Positions 24,005-34,449 of a DNA stretch of 50,858 nucleotides are shown one piece after another. Source of the stretch: Welwitschia mirabilis. Its lineage: Eukaryota > Gnetophyta > Gnetopsida > Welwitschiales. The DNA lies in NCBI GenBank assembly GCA_051453625.1, contig JBOZIK010000001.1, positions 66,986,326 through 67,037,183 of the forward strand. Direction: 5' to 3'. The position numbers were made by a program, and so were the translations under genes. Within the stretch, counting starts at the first letter, position 1, and the number at the start of each line of letters is the position of its first letter. The notes below the pieces were generated by a model. That model saw only the letters and a list, made by a program, of their open reading frames with translations. It searched no databases and was not told where the DNA came from.

Positions 24005-24659
24005 TTGTGTATTGCTTTATGGCCTCTGTGCTTATATTGCAATATAAATTTTAGCCAATTTTATTTTATGCTCCTATATGTCTGATTAAGTATACAGCCA
24101 CACAATATAAAAATCTATGGTAGGCAGTTAAATTTACCTGATGCAAAGAGAAATCTAAAATGCTCTATTTTAGATTTCTCTAGAGAAAGGAAAAATGTAA
24201 TGTACCCATCTTCAGGACAGGAACAGTGAATAGGAAATAAATAATAAATTGTTGGTCAGTAGTTTTGGATCAAGTGATCCACAGCTATGCGAGAGTACCC
24301 ATGAGGAGGAGAAGAATCATTACACGTCATCCTAATAGGAATATGGGATGTTCATTAAAGCATGTCCATCATCAACTGGTTTATATGATTATAGCCTTGA
24401 CACGTCTTGGGAATGATATGACTTAGTAAATGATCTGCAATGCCAGTGACAAGAACCTTGGAAAACCAAGTGCACTTGCAGAAGCAGGATGACAACAAAG
24501 TTAAGAACAGGTCCGGTAATGAATAGGTTTTTCCTGTGATTCGTTTTAAGATAATGAAAGTAGAGGTTACAAGCAGCATAAAAGTGTTTTCCCTTAACTG
24601 CATATAGATTAGCATTATGGTTGGTACAGTCCACTGGAGTGAAGGCATTTCATTGTGCA
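24005..24659. other. Intron sequence, no gene recognised
   Basis: Unique-looking intron DNA between the exon and the copia element; nothing coding recognised. Confidence 0.5.
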
Positions 24660-25063
24660 AAAATCAGAATTTACGCACAGCAGTAACAAAAAGAATAACA
24701 GATTATGAATCAGCCACAAAAGAAAAAAGTGAAAAACAAGAAAATCCACGAGACACTCAAAGTTACACAAGAAAACCCTCAAAGGCAGAGGGAAACTTTC
24801 TTATGAGAAGAAAGAGCTGTATTATCAGTTATGCAAATGAACTTGCCACAACAGAGTGTGCAAAGATCCAAGCCCTTTAAATAGGGTTAGGGTTTTAACA
24901 CCTCTTTTTTATGTGCCTCACTTCCTCACTTATCCATAGATCTCACTATAGATTTCAACTTTAATTAAAATATGTAAATGCACTACCAACAGCTAGTCTT
25001 CCCTTATAATATTCCAACATAACAGGAGAACTCAAAAACAAGATTTGGCTTTAAACCCTAACA
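24660..25063 (-). repeat. Copia 3' LTR
   Basis: About 404 bp. It pairs with 26601-27027 through blocks such as AGACCCTCAAA/AAACCCTCAAA, GAGGGAAAC, TATTATCA(G/A)TTATGCAAATG and CCAAGCCCTTTAAATAG. The minus-strand start TGTTAGGG follows a purine tract. Confidence 0.8.
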
Positions 25064-25074
25064 ATCTCCCACTT
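25064..25074 (-). other. Copia polypurine tract
   Basis: The minus strand reads AAGTGGGAGAT immediately before the LTR start TGTTAGGG, the usual position of the plus-strand primer. Confidence 0.7.
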
Positions 25075-25528
25075 GAGACAAGTTTACCTTTTCCACCCAT
25101 ATAAAGCAACTGGAATACCAATATGATCTCCAATGCCTAAGGATGTTATTAGGTGAACTTCAATGCTGCACATCATCTTGCTGCATTTTACCTCCTACTG
25201 AAATAACCATCAACAAGAATAAAGCATCATTGCCCAAATTGACCAAAACAAACTAGATGATGGTAAAGAAAAGCCAAGTTGTAATCACGATAAACTAAAA
25301 GTTCTCCACCAAATGGTCCTTTTTAGCTAGAATCAGGGTCTTTCAGGGCCTTTCAAAACTCTTCAGCATACAAAGATCTTGCATCAAAGTTGTGAAAACT
25401 GGAAACAAACCTCATGCAATCTCAATACCACGGAAAACAAGTTTTATGTGGTAGTTTCTATAAACCCCTTTGTTAGCTTAAAAAACTTCTACCCACTGAA
25501 AAACTGCAGCAAATGAAAGAACAAAATA

Positions 25529-26135
25529 CTATACAACTGCAATTAGCAAAATGTCACCATGCGGAGAGAATGCACCGTGACACGAGTTTGGAGCATTAAA
25601 GAATATCATCCTCCACAGTAGCAACACTAACCTATGCTGATGACTCACACTTAATGGAGGAATCATTATCAAGCATAAGCAATGGATAGTTTCTCTTCCA
25701 ATGTCCTTTCCTATTGCATTTCCAAGAAATTGGTTGTAGCTTCTTTTTGTTCTTCTGATCTTCACCTGCACATGCCTTAGCACCAAATGAAGATCCCCAA
25801 ATCTTGGGATGTTGATCCTGAGAACACCACTAACTTCATCACAATCCATGACAATAGAGATGTTGGCACTAATTATTATTATTGAATGACACTAGCTTTC
25901 TAGTAAAGCACCCTACAAGATTAACAAGTATTCATCGCTTGAAACCTTGTAACTTACTAATTCCACATTTGCTATTGCAACATTAGATTGTGCTACAAAA
26001 TGTAATAGCTTATTAGATTTTTGCATGTCCATTTGACAAATCTCATACAACAAATCTAGGAATTTCTATTGCCACAGACCATAATGCCTCTCATTGAACT
26101 TTGCAATGGTAGAGATATTTGTATCCATGGCTCCC
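25529..26135 (-). pseudogene. Ty1/copia gag remnant
   Basis: Decayed capsid gene of the short copia element. The minus strand starts near 26135 with MGAMDTNISTIAKFNERHYG, close to the standard copia gag opening '...I.KFNG.NY..W+..M...L'. A stop follows the next W, and more follow. At about 25770-25690 in another frame, WKCNRKGHWKRNYPLL is a zinc knuckle resembling 'C..C.+.GH.KR.CP': the first and last Cys are altered, while C, G and H remain. A possible protease segment (PNSCHGAFSPHGDIL) follows near 25600. Gag is much shorter than usual, and pol is absent before the polypurine tract. Confidence 0.6.
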
Positions 26136-26592
26136 ATTGGATCAACAATTTGTAAGACAAGAAGAAACAACCCACCATGATGTTAGGCGAAATCGCTATT
26201 CCTCCAACTTCAAAATGAACAACCTCAAAGACTTGCTTGTAGGATCAACAAAGATCAAACAGGGTGAGATATGGCTTCTCTAGATCTCTGTGTTGTTTTA
26301 TTATTCATCCAATCGTTAAAAGCCAGGGATCAAACCTACTCTTTTGATATTAATTTGTATCCATAGCTCCCATTGAATGAACGATTTGCAAGAAAAGAAA
26401 AAACAATCAACCACGACTTTGGGTAAAACTGCAATCCCTTCAAGTTTACACTGAACATTCTCAAAGATTTGCTTGTAAGAACAACAAAGGTCAAATAGGA
26501 TAGGGAAAAACCTAGATATGCTATCTTTAGACCTTTGTGTTGTCTTGTTGTTCATGCAATCACTAAAACATAGGGAGAAAAACCTAATCATT
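26121..26592. repeat. Tandem duplication of the copia leader and gag start, period 236 bp
   Basis: GTATCCAT(G/A)GCTCCCATTG occurs at 26121 and 26357. Each copy continues through GCAA/GTAAGA.AA, CTTCAA, GATTTGCTTGTA and TTTGTGTTGT. The duplication includes the putative gag start codon, so the leader carries two possible starts. Confidence 0.8.
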
Positions 26593-26600
26593 TGATAAAA

Positions 26601-27027
26601 TCAAAGTTCACACACAACGACAATAAAAAGAATAGCAAAGCATGAAACAATTAAGAAAAAAATGAAAAACATGAAAACCCATGAGACAGAGAAATATATG
26701 GTAAGACCCTCAAATGTAGAGGGAAACATCTATGGCAGAAGAAAGATTTGTATTATCAATTATGCAAATGGTCTTGCTACAATAAAATGTGCAAATATCC
26801 AAGCCCTTTAAATAGAGTTAGTGTTTCAACCTAGGCCAACCTTGAAACCCTAAATTTCACCCTCCATTTGCTAGCACGTCTAATTCCCTCATATATTCAT
26901 TGGTCTCGCTTCATATTTTTCATTGTTAATTACAATATGCAAATGCACTACCAAGGGCTAATCCTCCTTTACAACATTGCAACATAACACAAGAACTAAG
27001 ATGCAAGAATTGGCTTCAAACCCAACA
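26601..27027 (-). repeat. Copia 5' LTR
   Basis: About 427 bp. The minus-strand start is TGTTGGGTTTGAAGCC (27027). The end abuts a diverged primer-binding site whose minus strand reads TTTTATCAAATGATTAGG (compare TTGGTATCAGAGCATTAGG). Confidence 0.75.
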
Positions 27028-29958
27028 TCTTGTAATAGTATCAAGGACATGTGGGATTCATTGTTAGTTCATTTTCATCATTTCTTCCAGGGCTTTTTAA
27101 GAAGCCATTGTTTTGTCATCGATTCAGTTGCATTTCTTTATTTTAATCAATTTATGTTCTACCAAATTGATCTGGTATTGATTAATAAATTTAAATTAAT
27201 GCTATCCCAAAAGACAAAAAAGGCAAAAAAAAAAAAGAAAAGAAACATTAGGTTGTGATCAGATCACAAAACTTTAGCATCCTCAAAAATCCACACTCCA
27301 TAGGATTTGACTCCTCAGCATTTGTGCCACCCCAAGCAATTCTTCTAGGTTTTATAAAGTTTACACTCTCTAAAAATCTCTCAATTGTGAGCTTGGCTTA
27401 CAAATTTAAGCCCTCAATACAGCATTCATGCATGTTCATGTTCAACTTACAAAAGCCACGTTCTTAGGCATCCAATTGAGTCATGAATCAAACAACTGAC
27501 CACCTATTATTCACATTCGTAATGTCTTTATCAGTCCTCAGCTAGACCTAAATTCCACCCGCCCCAAATCTGTCCATGAATATGTCCAACAAGTGAACCA
27601 ATCTTTTCTCTTTTAATAGTATCCAAAACTTTGCTTTTCAGTTGTGCACTCAATCTTGGTGCATTCTCTTTCCAAAGTTCTGCTCAAATAATTCACAGTT
27701 CACACCAATAAACTTTGAAATGGTTTGATGCAATCCTAACAATGGATGGTCCATATTGAAAATTTGATTGGCAAGGAACAATTCCACTAGGACCATAGAA
27801 CATGGTGAGATGAAACATTCTCAAACAGTAAAGTATTATTGGCATGAAAGTGGCCTTCTTGCCACCTCATGTCAATGCATTTCAAATTCTTGCCCAACTT
27901 GTTTATTTCTTTCTCATTTCCCTTTTGTCCAATGAATACCAGTTGGCACATTAATTGCCCCCATATGAATTACAAGCAGTATTTTTTCATCCATAACTCA
28001 ACTCCAACATGCTTCAATATTCTCTTATGACATACTGAACCAAACCCCTCAACTAAAGTTGTCAAAAATCAAATCAAAAGGGTTCCTGCAACCAAGCCTT
28101 CAGCACAGTCCTCTTATCCACAGTCAAAAAGCCTCAGGAGCATATTTGCTTGGGTCCTTCACGTTATCATGGCAAAAATAAAACCATGTGTGGCTTGAGC
28201 ATTGTCAAGTGATTTCCAAATCTTGCTAGGGCATGTAGATGCATCGCTCCTTCAGCCTCCACTTGTGTCCCACTTTCCCCAAACCGGGATGGAGAAGCTA
28301 CATGAGGTGAAGCCATAGGTGATAATAAGTATGTGAATGATGATTCTAAACAGCAGCAACTGTAACAACCAAACCGTGTCAATCATGACAAGGATGAAAT
28401 GAAGCATGAAAGATTGAATTTAAAACAAAGTGTCAAACAAAACACACTCTAAGCATCACATCTCCAGGCAACTGACTTCTTAATCATATTTTAACATGCC
28501 CTTGGAAATCCTCGTTAAGGATAATAGATGGACATACTGACATAGTAAGCCTAGGCATTTGACTAGTTTAAACACACATCAATTTTTCATACAAAGCTGG
28601 TCATAGGCATCTGCCACCTGGACATCAAATGCCTTCCACATACTTGGACTTTCCATCTCTTCATGCTCTCTTCTCACATTGTACTTACTGTTAGGTGCCT
28701 TAGTGTTTGCTTCAGTCATTTGCTATGCCTCTCACATCCACCTTGTACATCCAATGTCCAAATGCCTAACCTATTTCTGGAACTTCAACCAAGCAACAAT
28801 ATGTCAGATGCACCATTTTCATATGCAAAAAAAGTGTTCATTTTAAGCTTTCGAGGTTTATTTTACATTTTAGATGCCTCTGTGTATGATGTCCCCAATT
28901 AGTCTTGACATCTATTATTGTTCTACCTGCACTGTCCACACAACACATACAAATAGGCAAATATAACTGACATGACAATTTTTAATTTATTACTGGTTCA
29001 ACCTGCAATAGTTGAGGAAGCAAGCACTTGTGAATTTGAAAACAGTGGCACTAAACATTTCATATCGTCCCTAGTACAATAATACCCTGTAAATCTATTG
29101 GAAATAAATGGCAAAATTTTTCTAACCCAGAGCATTTTCCTCCATATGAAAAGTAGTACCTTATTTACCCTTTGGATATCCTAAATACAAACTGAAACCA
29201 ACATAACAATAAATGAGATATCTACAAATGTAACTGGAATCTAACTGAATCATTGAAATATTGTTGTTACACCACCATTTTCTCAAGTGTGCCCTCACAC
29301 AGTACAGACTGCAATGACCAAAGTTGGAATGGCATCCCCCCTAGGCATATATAGCTTGTAGTCAACCAACTAATGCTATGTGGGGGCAGGGAGTTAGCAA
29401 TTGTGGGGCTGGCCGCATACATCAGGGAAGCACCCATTACTGAAGCCAACAGCCATGTGGGGAGCACAGTGAATGTCAACTAGTGAATAAACCCATGTAG
29501 CCTTCTTTCCCACTCGAACCACCCTTTAATGCTTTGCCCATGCTCAGCAACCAGTCATCTCTTGATCAACTTTTGCTTTTAAAATAGGAAGTCCAACCCT
29601 TTTCGAAGAACAATGCATATCCACTTTCACCTATACTTGACACTTAATCACTGTTATTGAAAATGTGGAGCCAAACTCATGTAAGCAATCAATTCAAAGG
29701 AAGACAATCTTCTATTATTGAATAATGGATGAAATGAAGGCCTAATGCACACTGTTATATATTGCAATTCAGTCCTTTTGTTAGGTGTGTCTGCGTAAAG
29801 TTTTAGGGGCAACTTTGTGAGTTCTAGGGTTAGTTACTGCATTATTTAACTATGGGGACGAAGGGTCTATGAATGTATGGAGTGTTTGACATCAGAATTA
29901 AGTTGTAGACACATACATTAAATGTGTGTAATAAAGAATTTTCTATAGATCTGTCTTT
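27028..29958. other. Intron sequence, no gene recognised
   Basis: About 2.9 kb between the copia element and the Athila-like block. It has somewhat more balanced base composition than the left third of the window. Short open frames exist on both strands, none with recognisable motifs. There is an A-rich run near 27215-27245. Confidence 0.5.
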
Positions 29959-30600
29959 TCATGTACCAGTGGGAAGTATTTTGTTCAAAGCTTTGTCCAA
30001 AGTTTTAGGGCCACTTTCAATGCATTTATCAAGGGCTTTCTCTAACCTTTCTAAAATTTGTTTAAAGTTTTCACCAAGGATTGATAAGTCATCGATAAAA
30101 ATTTCAATTGCGTCCTCTAACATATCAAAAAAGGTACCCATCGTTGCATGTTGAAAAGTACCGGAAGCATTACAAAATCCAAAAGGCATACGTCTAAAGG
30201 CAAATGTTCCAAAAGGTAAAATAAAAATTGTTTTTGCTTGATCCTCACTAGCTATACAAACCTGATTGTAACCACTATACTCATCAAGAAAGCAATACAA
30301 GGGATGTCCTTGGATTCTATCAAGTATTCGATCAAGAAAAGGTAAAGGGTAATGGTCTTTGGCTTTCTAAAATCAATATACATTCTCCACTTCCCACCTT
30401 TTTAGGCACTGTTGTCAAAGGGCTAACCCACTCACTATCAGATATGGCGTAAATAATTCCAGCATCCATCAATTTAATGATTTCATCTTCTACGACTTGT
30501 TTAGGGGTGTCTATGTTGGGGTTGTCTAACAAGTTTTGCATTATCTTAAGGTAGATTTTATATTGAACAATGGAAGTAGGAATGGCTATTAAATCTTTGT
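29959..30600 (-). pseudogene. Athila-like Ty3/gypsy reverse transcriptase fragment, block 1
   Basis: Minus-strand fragment of the RT domain. Reading from 30541 down: DTPKQVVEDEIIKLMDAGII ('..VVKKE..KLLEAGIIYPISDS.WVSPV'), SEWVSPLTTVPKK, then from 30300 EYSGYNQVCIASEDQ ('YSGYNQI.IAPEDQ'), FRRMPFGFCNASGTFQ, and EIFIDDLSILG, which carries the catalytic FIDD version of YxDD. A frame change lies between 30332 and 30300. The domain stops soon after LERLEKALDKCIE, where family members would continue with the thumb, so it is truncated on its left. The wording of these motifs is typical of the Athila lineage. It lies in the host intron, on the same strand as the host gene. Confidence 0.8.
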
Positions 30601-30815
30601 GGGTCTAAACAAATGCATTAACCTTAGAATTCAAAAGTGAGATTAAAATTGATTCTTGCTAAGGGGAAAGATTCTCGTTTATTATCATGGTTGATTCTGA
30701 TCATCACACAAAAAGATATATATCAGTCCACTAGGTAAAGGTTTCAGATTTTAAGTTTCTGTTAATTTTCAGTTTCTGTTAATTTTTTCTCAGAGTTGAC
30801 TATTTTCTCTGACCA

Positions 30816-31286
30816 TCATCCAAACGACAGGGTTGGATGACCTCCCTCAAAATATGGAATCTCAGTAGTCTTCAGATGTTGAACTTCTTCACAGATTACA
30901 GTTTCAATTTCTTCGCTCTCTTGATCAAAACAATCTGTTCCTAAATGTTCATAGTTGAGTTCATCATCATCAAAATCTTTTAAGCTTTCTACTTTAAGTG
31001 GATCATCATACAAGGTAGGCTCATAAAGCATTAACCATCTCTCTTCAAGTGGATGATGCTATAAAAATAATGTTACCTTAGTTTCTTTTTCAACATTCCA
31101 TTCATCGCCTAGGTCTTTGTCAACGGCATCACAAACTCTTATGGTAAACTTTTTATTTCCTAAGTTACATTCCATCATTCCAGTTCTTATATCAATAATA
31201 TAGTGAGCTGTTGCACAAAATTCTCTACCTAGAAGTAGTGAATAACCTCCATTATGCTTAACTTCAATCACAACCACATCTATTGN
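30816..31286 (-). pseudogene. Athila-like protease end and acidic linker, block 1
   Basis: The frame 31277-31059 reads IEVKHNGGYSLLLGREFCAT, then IIDIRTGMMECNLGNKKFTI, matching the family stretch 'PLILGRPFL.T....ID...G.L...+G...+.F'. The frame 31031-30816 follows, with an acidic linker (LKDFDDDELNYEHLG) typical of the space between protease and RT. Block 2 has the same pieces at 33741-34100 and 33500-33740. A stop or frame change separates the two parts. Confidence 0.65.
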
Positions 31287-31619
31287 NNNNNNNNNNNNNN
31301 NNNNNNNNNNNNNNNNNNNNNNNNNNNNNNNNNNNNNNNNNNNNNNNNNNNNNNNNNNNNNNNNNNNNNNNNNNNNNNNNNNNNNNNNNNNNNNNNNNNN
31401 NNNNNNNNNNNNNNNNNNNNNNNNNNNNNNNNNNNNNNNNNNNNNNNNNNNNNNNNNNNNNNNNNNNNNNNNNNNNNNNNNNNNNNNNNNNNNNNNNNNN
31501 NNNNNNNNNNNNNNNNNNNNNNNNNNNNNNNNNNNNNNNNNNNNNNNNNNNNNNNNNNNNNNNNNNNNNNNNNNNNNNNNNNNNNNNNNNNNNNNNNNNN
31601 NNNNNNNNNNNNNNNNNNN
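31286..31619. other. Assembly gap (334 N), probably false
   Basis: This gap interrupts the block 1 protease. The flanks share a 4-base overlap (ATTG), and the paralogous block 2 (33984-34000) runs straight through the same point. Merging the overlap gives the same length as block 2, so little or no sequence seems to be missing. Confidence 0.9.
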
Positions 31620-31900
31620 ATTGAAGAGAATGCTTCCTCAATTTCAATCACCACATCTTTTATTACTCCTAGAGGTTTCTTCACTGCTGTATTTGGCAAG
31701 TCTAAGATAATATGTGTAGGCTCAATTCTACTTTTCAAACTAAGTCATTGATAGATGTGTAAAGGCTCGCTCCTGTATCGATTAAGGCTTTTTTTATTCT
31801 TTTATTTCCTTCCAGTGTGACATTAACTATTGCTGCCCCTGGATCCTTAAATTTTGGGCATTTTTGCAAAACTAAGTTGGTTATAGATTGAGCTAAGAAG
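31620..31900 (-). pseudogene. Athila-like aspartic protease, block 1
   Basis: N-terminal half of the element protease, which would cut the polyprotein. Reading down from about 31870: CPKFKDPGAAIVNVTLEGNK, then ALIDTGASLY at about 31793-31764 with an intact DTGA catalytic triad, then a stop. The frame 31738-31620 then reads IILDLPNTAVKKPLGVIKDV up to the gap. The pattern '.L.LA+.+...P.GV++DV.+.+' is the usual Athila protease middle. Block 2 has DIGES at the catalytic site, so only block 1 keeps the aspartyl motif. A stop (TAA at 31739-31741) still breaks the frame. Confidence 0.7.
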
Positions 31901-31917
31901 ACTTTATTAGGTATGGT

Positions 31918-32762
31918 TCATTTTTGTTTCCTCCTAATTAGGTCGTTCCACAACTTAGAATATTTAGGGTTTTCTTGCAAGAGTTTCCAAAATGGTAAAT
32001 TTATGCTCACATCTTGCATCAACGCTTTAAGATGATCATCAAAGGTGGGATTGGTATTTAATCTATCAAGCCAAGGGGTAATAGGTTTCTTACCTTTATC
32101 TTGAAAAGAATTTTTCTTATTAAGCTTATCACTTAAAGGAGAAGGGAAGGTATGATTTTGTAAGATTTCAAGATCCTCTTCTTTTTCTTCATCTTTCACA
32201 TTATTTTTAGAAGTTGAAACCTCATGGGTAGGAGGTGCTATATCATGTCCACTTTTTGTCACAACCTTACAATCTTTTTTTTTTTTTTTTTACTTCATTA
32301 GGGTTTGATAAAGGTTGTGTTGCAAATGATCCTTGTGGTCTTTGATTTGCAAGCATAGTTTGTTGAAGAACATTTACTAGATTTTCAATGTTTGAATTTG
32401 TCTTCTCTTGAGATTTTCTTAATTCATCAATAGAAAGTCTGAGCTACTTGGTTGGAAGTCTAAGTTGTTTGTGTGAAAGTTTGCGTTCTCAAATCCATTT
32501 CTAAACGGTTGGAAATTTGGATGATTTGTTTGAAAGTTCTTGAACTTGTTCTCAAAGGATTGGAAATTTGGTTGTTTATTCATCCTAAGTTAAAATTGAT
32601 TTTGATTTTGATTTTGATTTTTAAAGGTTGAAAACTTTTGGTTGAAAGCACATACTACTTTATAAATTTTCTCTTTGTAAGTTGGCAATAAAAGACATTC
32701 TTTAGTCACATGATAGTTGTCTTCATACAAATCACAAACTGGAACCACATTCTTTTCAGTTG
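31918..32762 (-). pseudogene. Athila-like gag C-terminal part, block 1
   Basis: Decayed gag. At about 32760-32690, NVVPVCDLYEDNYHVTKEC is a degenerate Cx2Cx4Hx4C-type knuckle. An Asn/Gln/Phe-rich stretch follows (32640-32450; for example NQNQNQNQF). The frame 32262-31918 ends with LKALMQDVSINLPFWKLLQE and then YSKLWNDLIRRK, which is the family's '...L+INIPF...L.QMP.YAKFLK++L..K+K' hinge before protease. A poly-T tract at 32276-32291 (plus strand) breaks the frame. The 5' half is lost in the gap to the right; block 2 carries it in full. Confidence 0.7.
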
Positions 32763-32862
32763 NNNNNNNNNNNNNNNNNNNNNNNNNNNNNNNNNNNNNN
32801 NNNNNNNNNNNNNNNNNNNNNNNNNNNNNNNNNNNNNNNNNNNNNNNNNNNNNNNNNNNNNN
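32763..32862. other. Assembly gap (100 N) at the junction of two Athila-like blocks
   Basis: Left of the gap is block 1 gag; right of it is the RT of block 2. The joint between the blocks, which would tell tandem duplication from two insertions or misassembly, lies inside it. Confidence 0.98.
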
Positions 32863-33260
32863 CAATACATGTTCCAAACGGTATGTGTGAAAAAGTAAAA
32901 GTTTCAAAAGGTGAAGTGAAAGTTATTTTTGCTTGATCCTTACTAGCTATACAAACCTAATTATAACTACTATATCCATTAAGAAAGCAATAAGAGACAT
33001 GTCCTTGGATTCTATCAAGTATTTGATCAAGAAAAGTAAAGGGCAGTGGTCTTTCTTTGTTACTTCATTTAGCTTTCTAAAATCAAGACACATTCTCCAC
33101 TTCCTTTTTTTAAGGCACTATTATCAAAGGGCTAACCCACTCACTATTAGATATGGCATAAATAATTTTAGCATCCATTAATTTAATGATTTTATCTTTT
33201 ACGACTTGTTTAAGGGCAGGATTTAATCTATGTTAGGGTTGCTTAACAGGATTTGCATTA
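32863..33260 (-). pseudogene. Athila-like RT fragment, block 2
   Basis: Homologous to 30200-30600 in block 1 (the segment ACTAGCTATACAAACC occurs in both, at about 30247 and 32942), with more stops. It is cut by the gap at the SGYNQ-region side, so the catalytic FxDD part is missing here. Confidence 0.7.
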
Positions 33261-33499
33261 TCCTCAAGGTAGATTTTATGTTGAATACTGGAAGTAGAAA
33301 TGGTTGTTAAATCTTTGTGGGTCCAAGCAAATGCATTAACCTTAGAATTCAAAGGTGAGATTAAAATCGATTCTTATTGAGGGGAAAGATTTTCATTTAT
33401 TATCAAAGGTTTATTCTGATCATCACACAGAAAGATATATTTTAGTCCACTAGGTAAAGGTTTCAGATTTAAATTCAAATTTTGGTTTCTGTTAATATT

Positions 33500-34260
33500 T
33501 TCTCAGAGTTGACTGTCGTTCGGACGATAGGGGTGGATAACCTCCCTCAAAATATGGAATCTCAATTGTTTTCAGATGTTGGACTTCTTTACAAATTATG
33601 GTTTCAGTTTCTTCATTCTCCTAATCAAAACTGTCAGTTCCTAAAGGTTCATAGTTGAGTTCATCATAATCAAAAGCTTTCAAATTTTCTACTTCAAGCA
33701 AATCATCATGCAAGGTAGGCTAATGAAGCATTAACCATCTCTATTTAAGCAGACGATGTTGTAAAAATAATGTTAGTTTAATTTCTTCCTCTACATTCCA
33801 CTCATCACCTAGATCTTTTTCAGCGGCATCAAAAACTCTAATGATAAACTTCTTATTTCCTAAGTGATACTCTATCATTCCAATTCTTGTATCAATAATA
33901 CAATGGGTTGTTGCACAAAATGCTCTACCTAGAAGTAGTGGATAACCTTCATTATGCTTAACTTCAATCACACCCACATCTATTTGATAGAATGCTTCCT
34001 CAGTTTGAATCACCAAATCTTTTATTATTACTAAAGGTTTCTTCACTGATGTGTCAGCCAATTCAAAGATAATACATGTAAGTTCAATTCTATTTTCCAA
34101 ACTAAGTCTTTGACAAATGTGTAAAGGTATGTTAACACTCTCTCCTATATCGATTAAGCCTTTCTTAATTTTTTTATTTCCTTATAAAATAACACTAACC
34201 ATTGCTACCCTAGGATCCTTACATTTTGAACATTTTTGCAAAACTAGGTTGGTTATAGAT
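33500..34260 (-). pseudogene. Athila-like protease and linker, block 2
   Basis: Minus frame 34100-33741: ELADTSVKKPLVIIKDLVIQ, then IEVKHNEGYPLLLGRAFCAT and IIDTRIGMIEYHLGNKKFI, the ungapped counterpart of the block 1 protease. Upstream (about 34160) the catalytic motif reads LIDIGES instead of DTGAS, so it is inactive. An acidic linker relic follows toward 33500 and aligns with 30816-31031. This copy shows what should lie across the 31286-31619 gap. Confidence 0.75.
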
Positions 34261-34449
34261 TGGGCTAGGAAGACTTTACTAGGTATAGTTTGTTTTTATT
34301 TTCTTTCAATTAGGTCTTTCCACAATTTAGAATATTTAGGATTTTCTTGTAAGTGTTTTCAAAAGGATAAATTTATGCTTACATCTTACATTAAGGCTTT
34401 AAGATGATCATCAAAGTAGGATTGGTATTTAATCTATCAAGCCAAAGGG

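Larger units (their letters stand above)
24660..27027 (-). mobile_element. Short Ty1/copia element with two LTRs (internally deleted)
   Basis: Minus-strand copia derivative of about 2.37 kb in the host intron. It consists of a 5' LTR (27027-26601), a decayed primer site (about 26600-26583), a leader with a tandem duplication, a gag to zinc-knuckle relic (26135-25529), a polypurine tract (25074-25064) and a 3' LTR (25063-24660). Both LTRs start TGTT(A/G)GG on the minus strand. Integrase and RT are missing, so it would need proteins from a relative. LTR divergence is considerable, so it is old. Target-site duplications were not identified. Confidence 0.75.

Noticed and set aside
28167-28382. 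Minus 71-codon frame with a Cys-rich start
   Set aside because: No recognisable motif or splice context; likely chance in the less AT-rich part of the intron.
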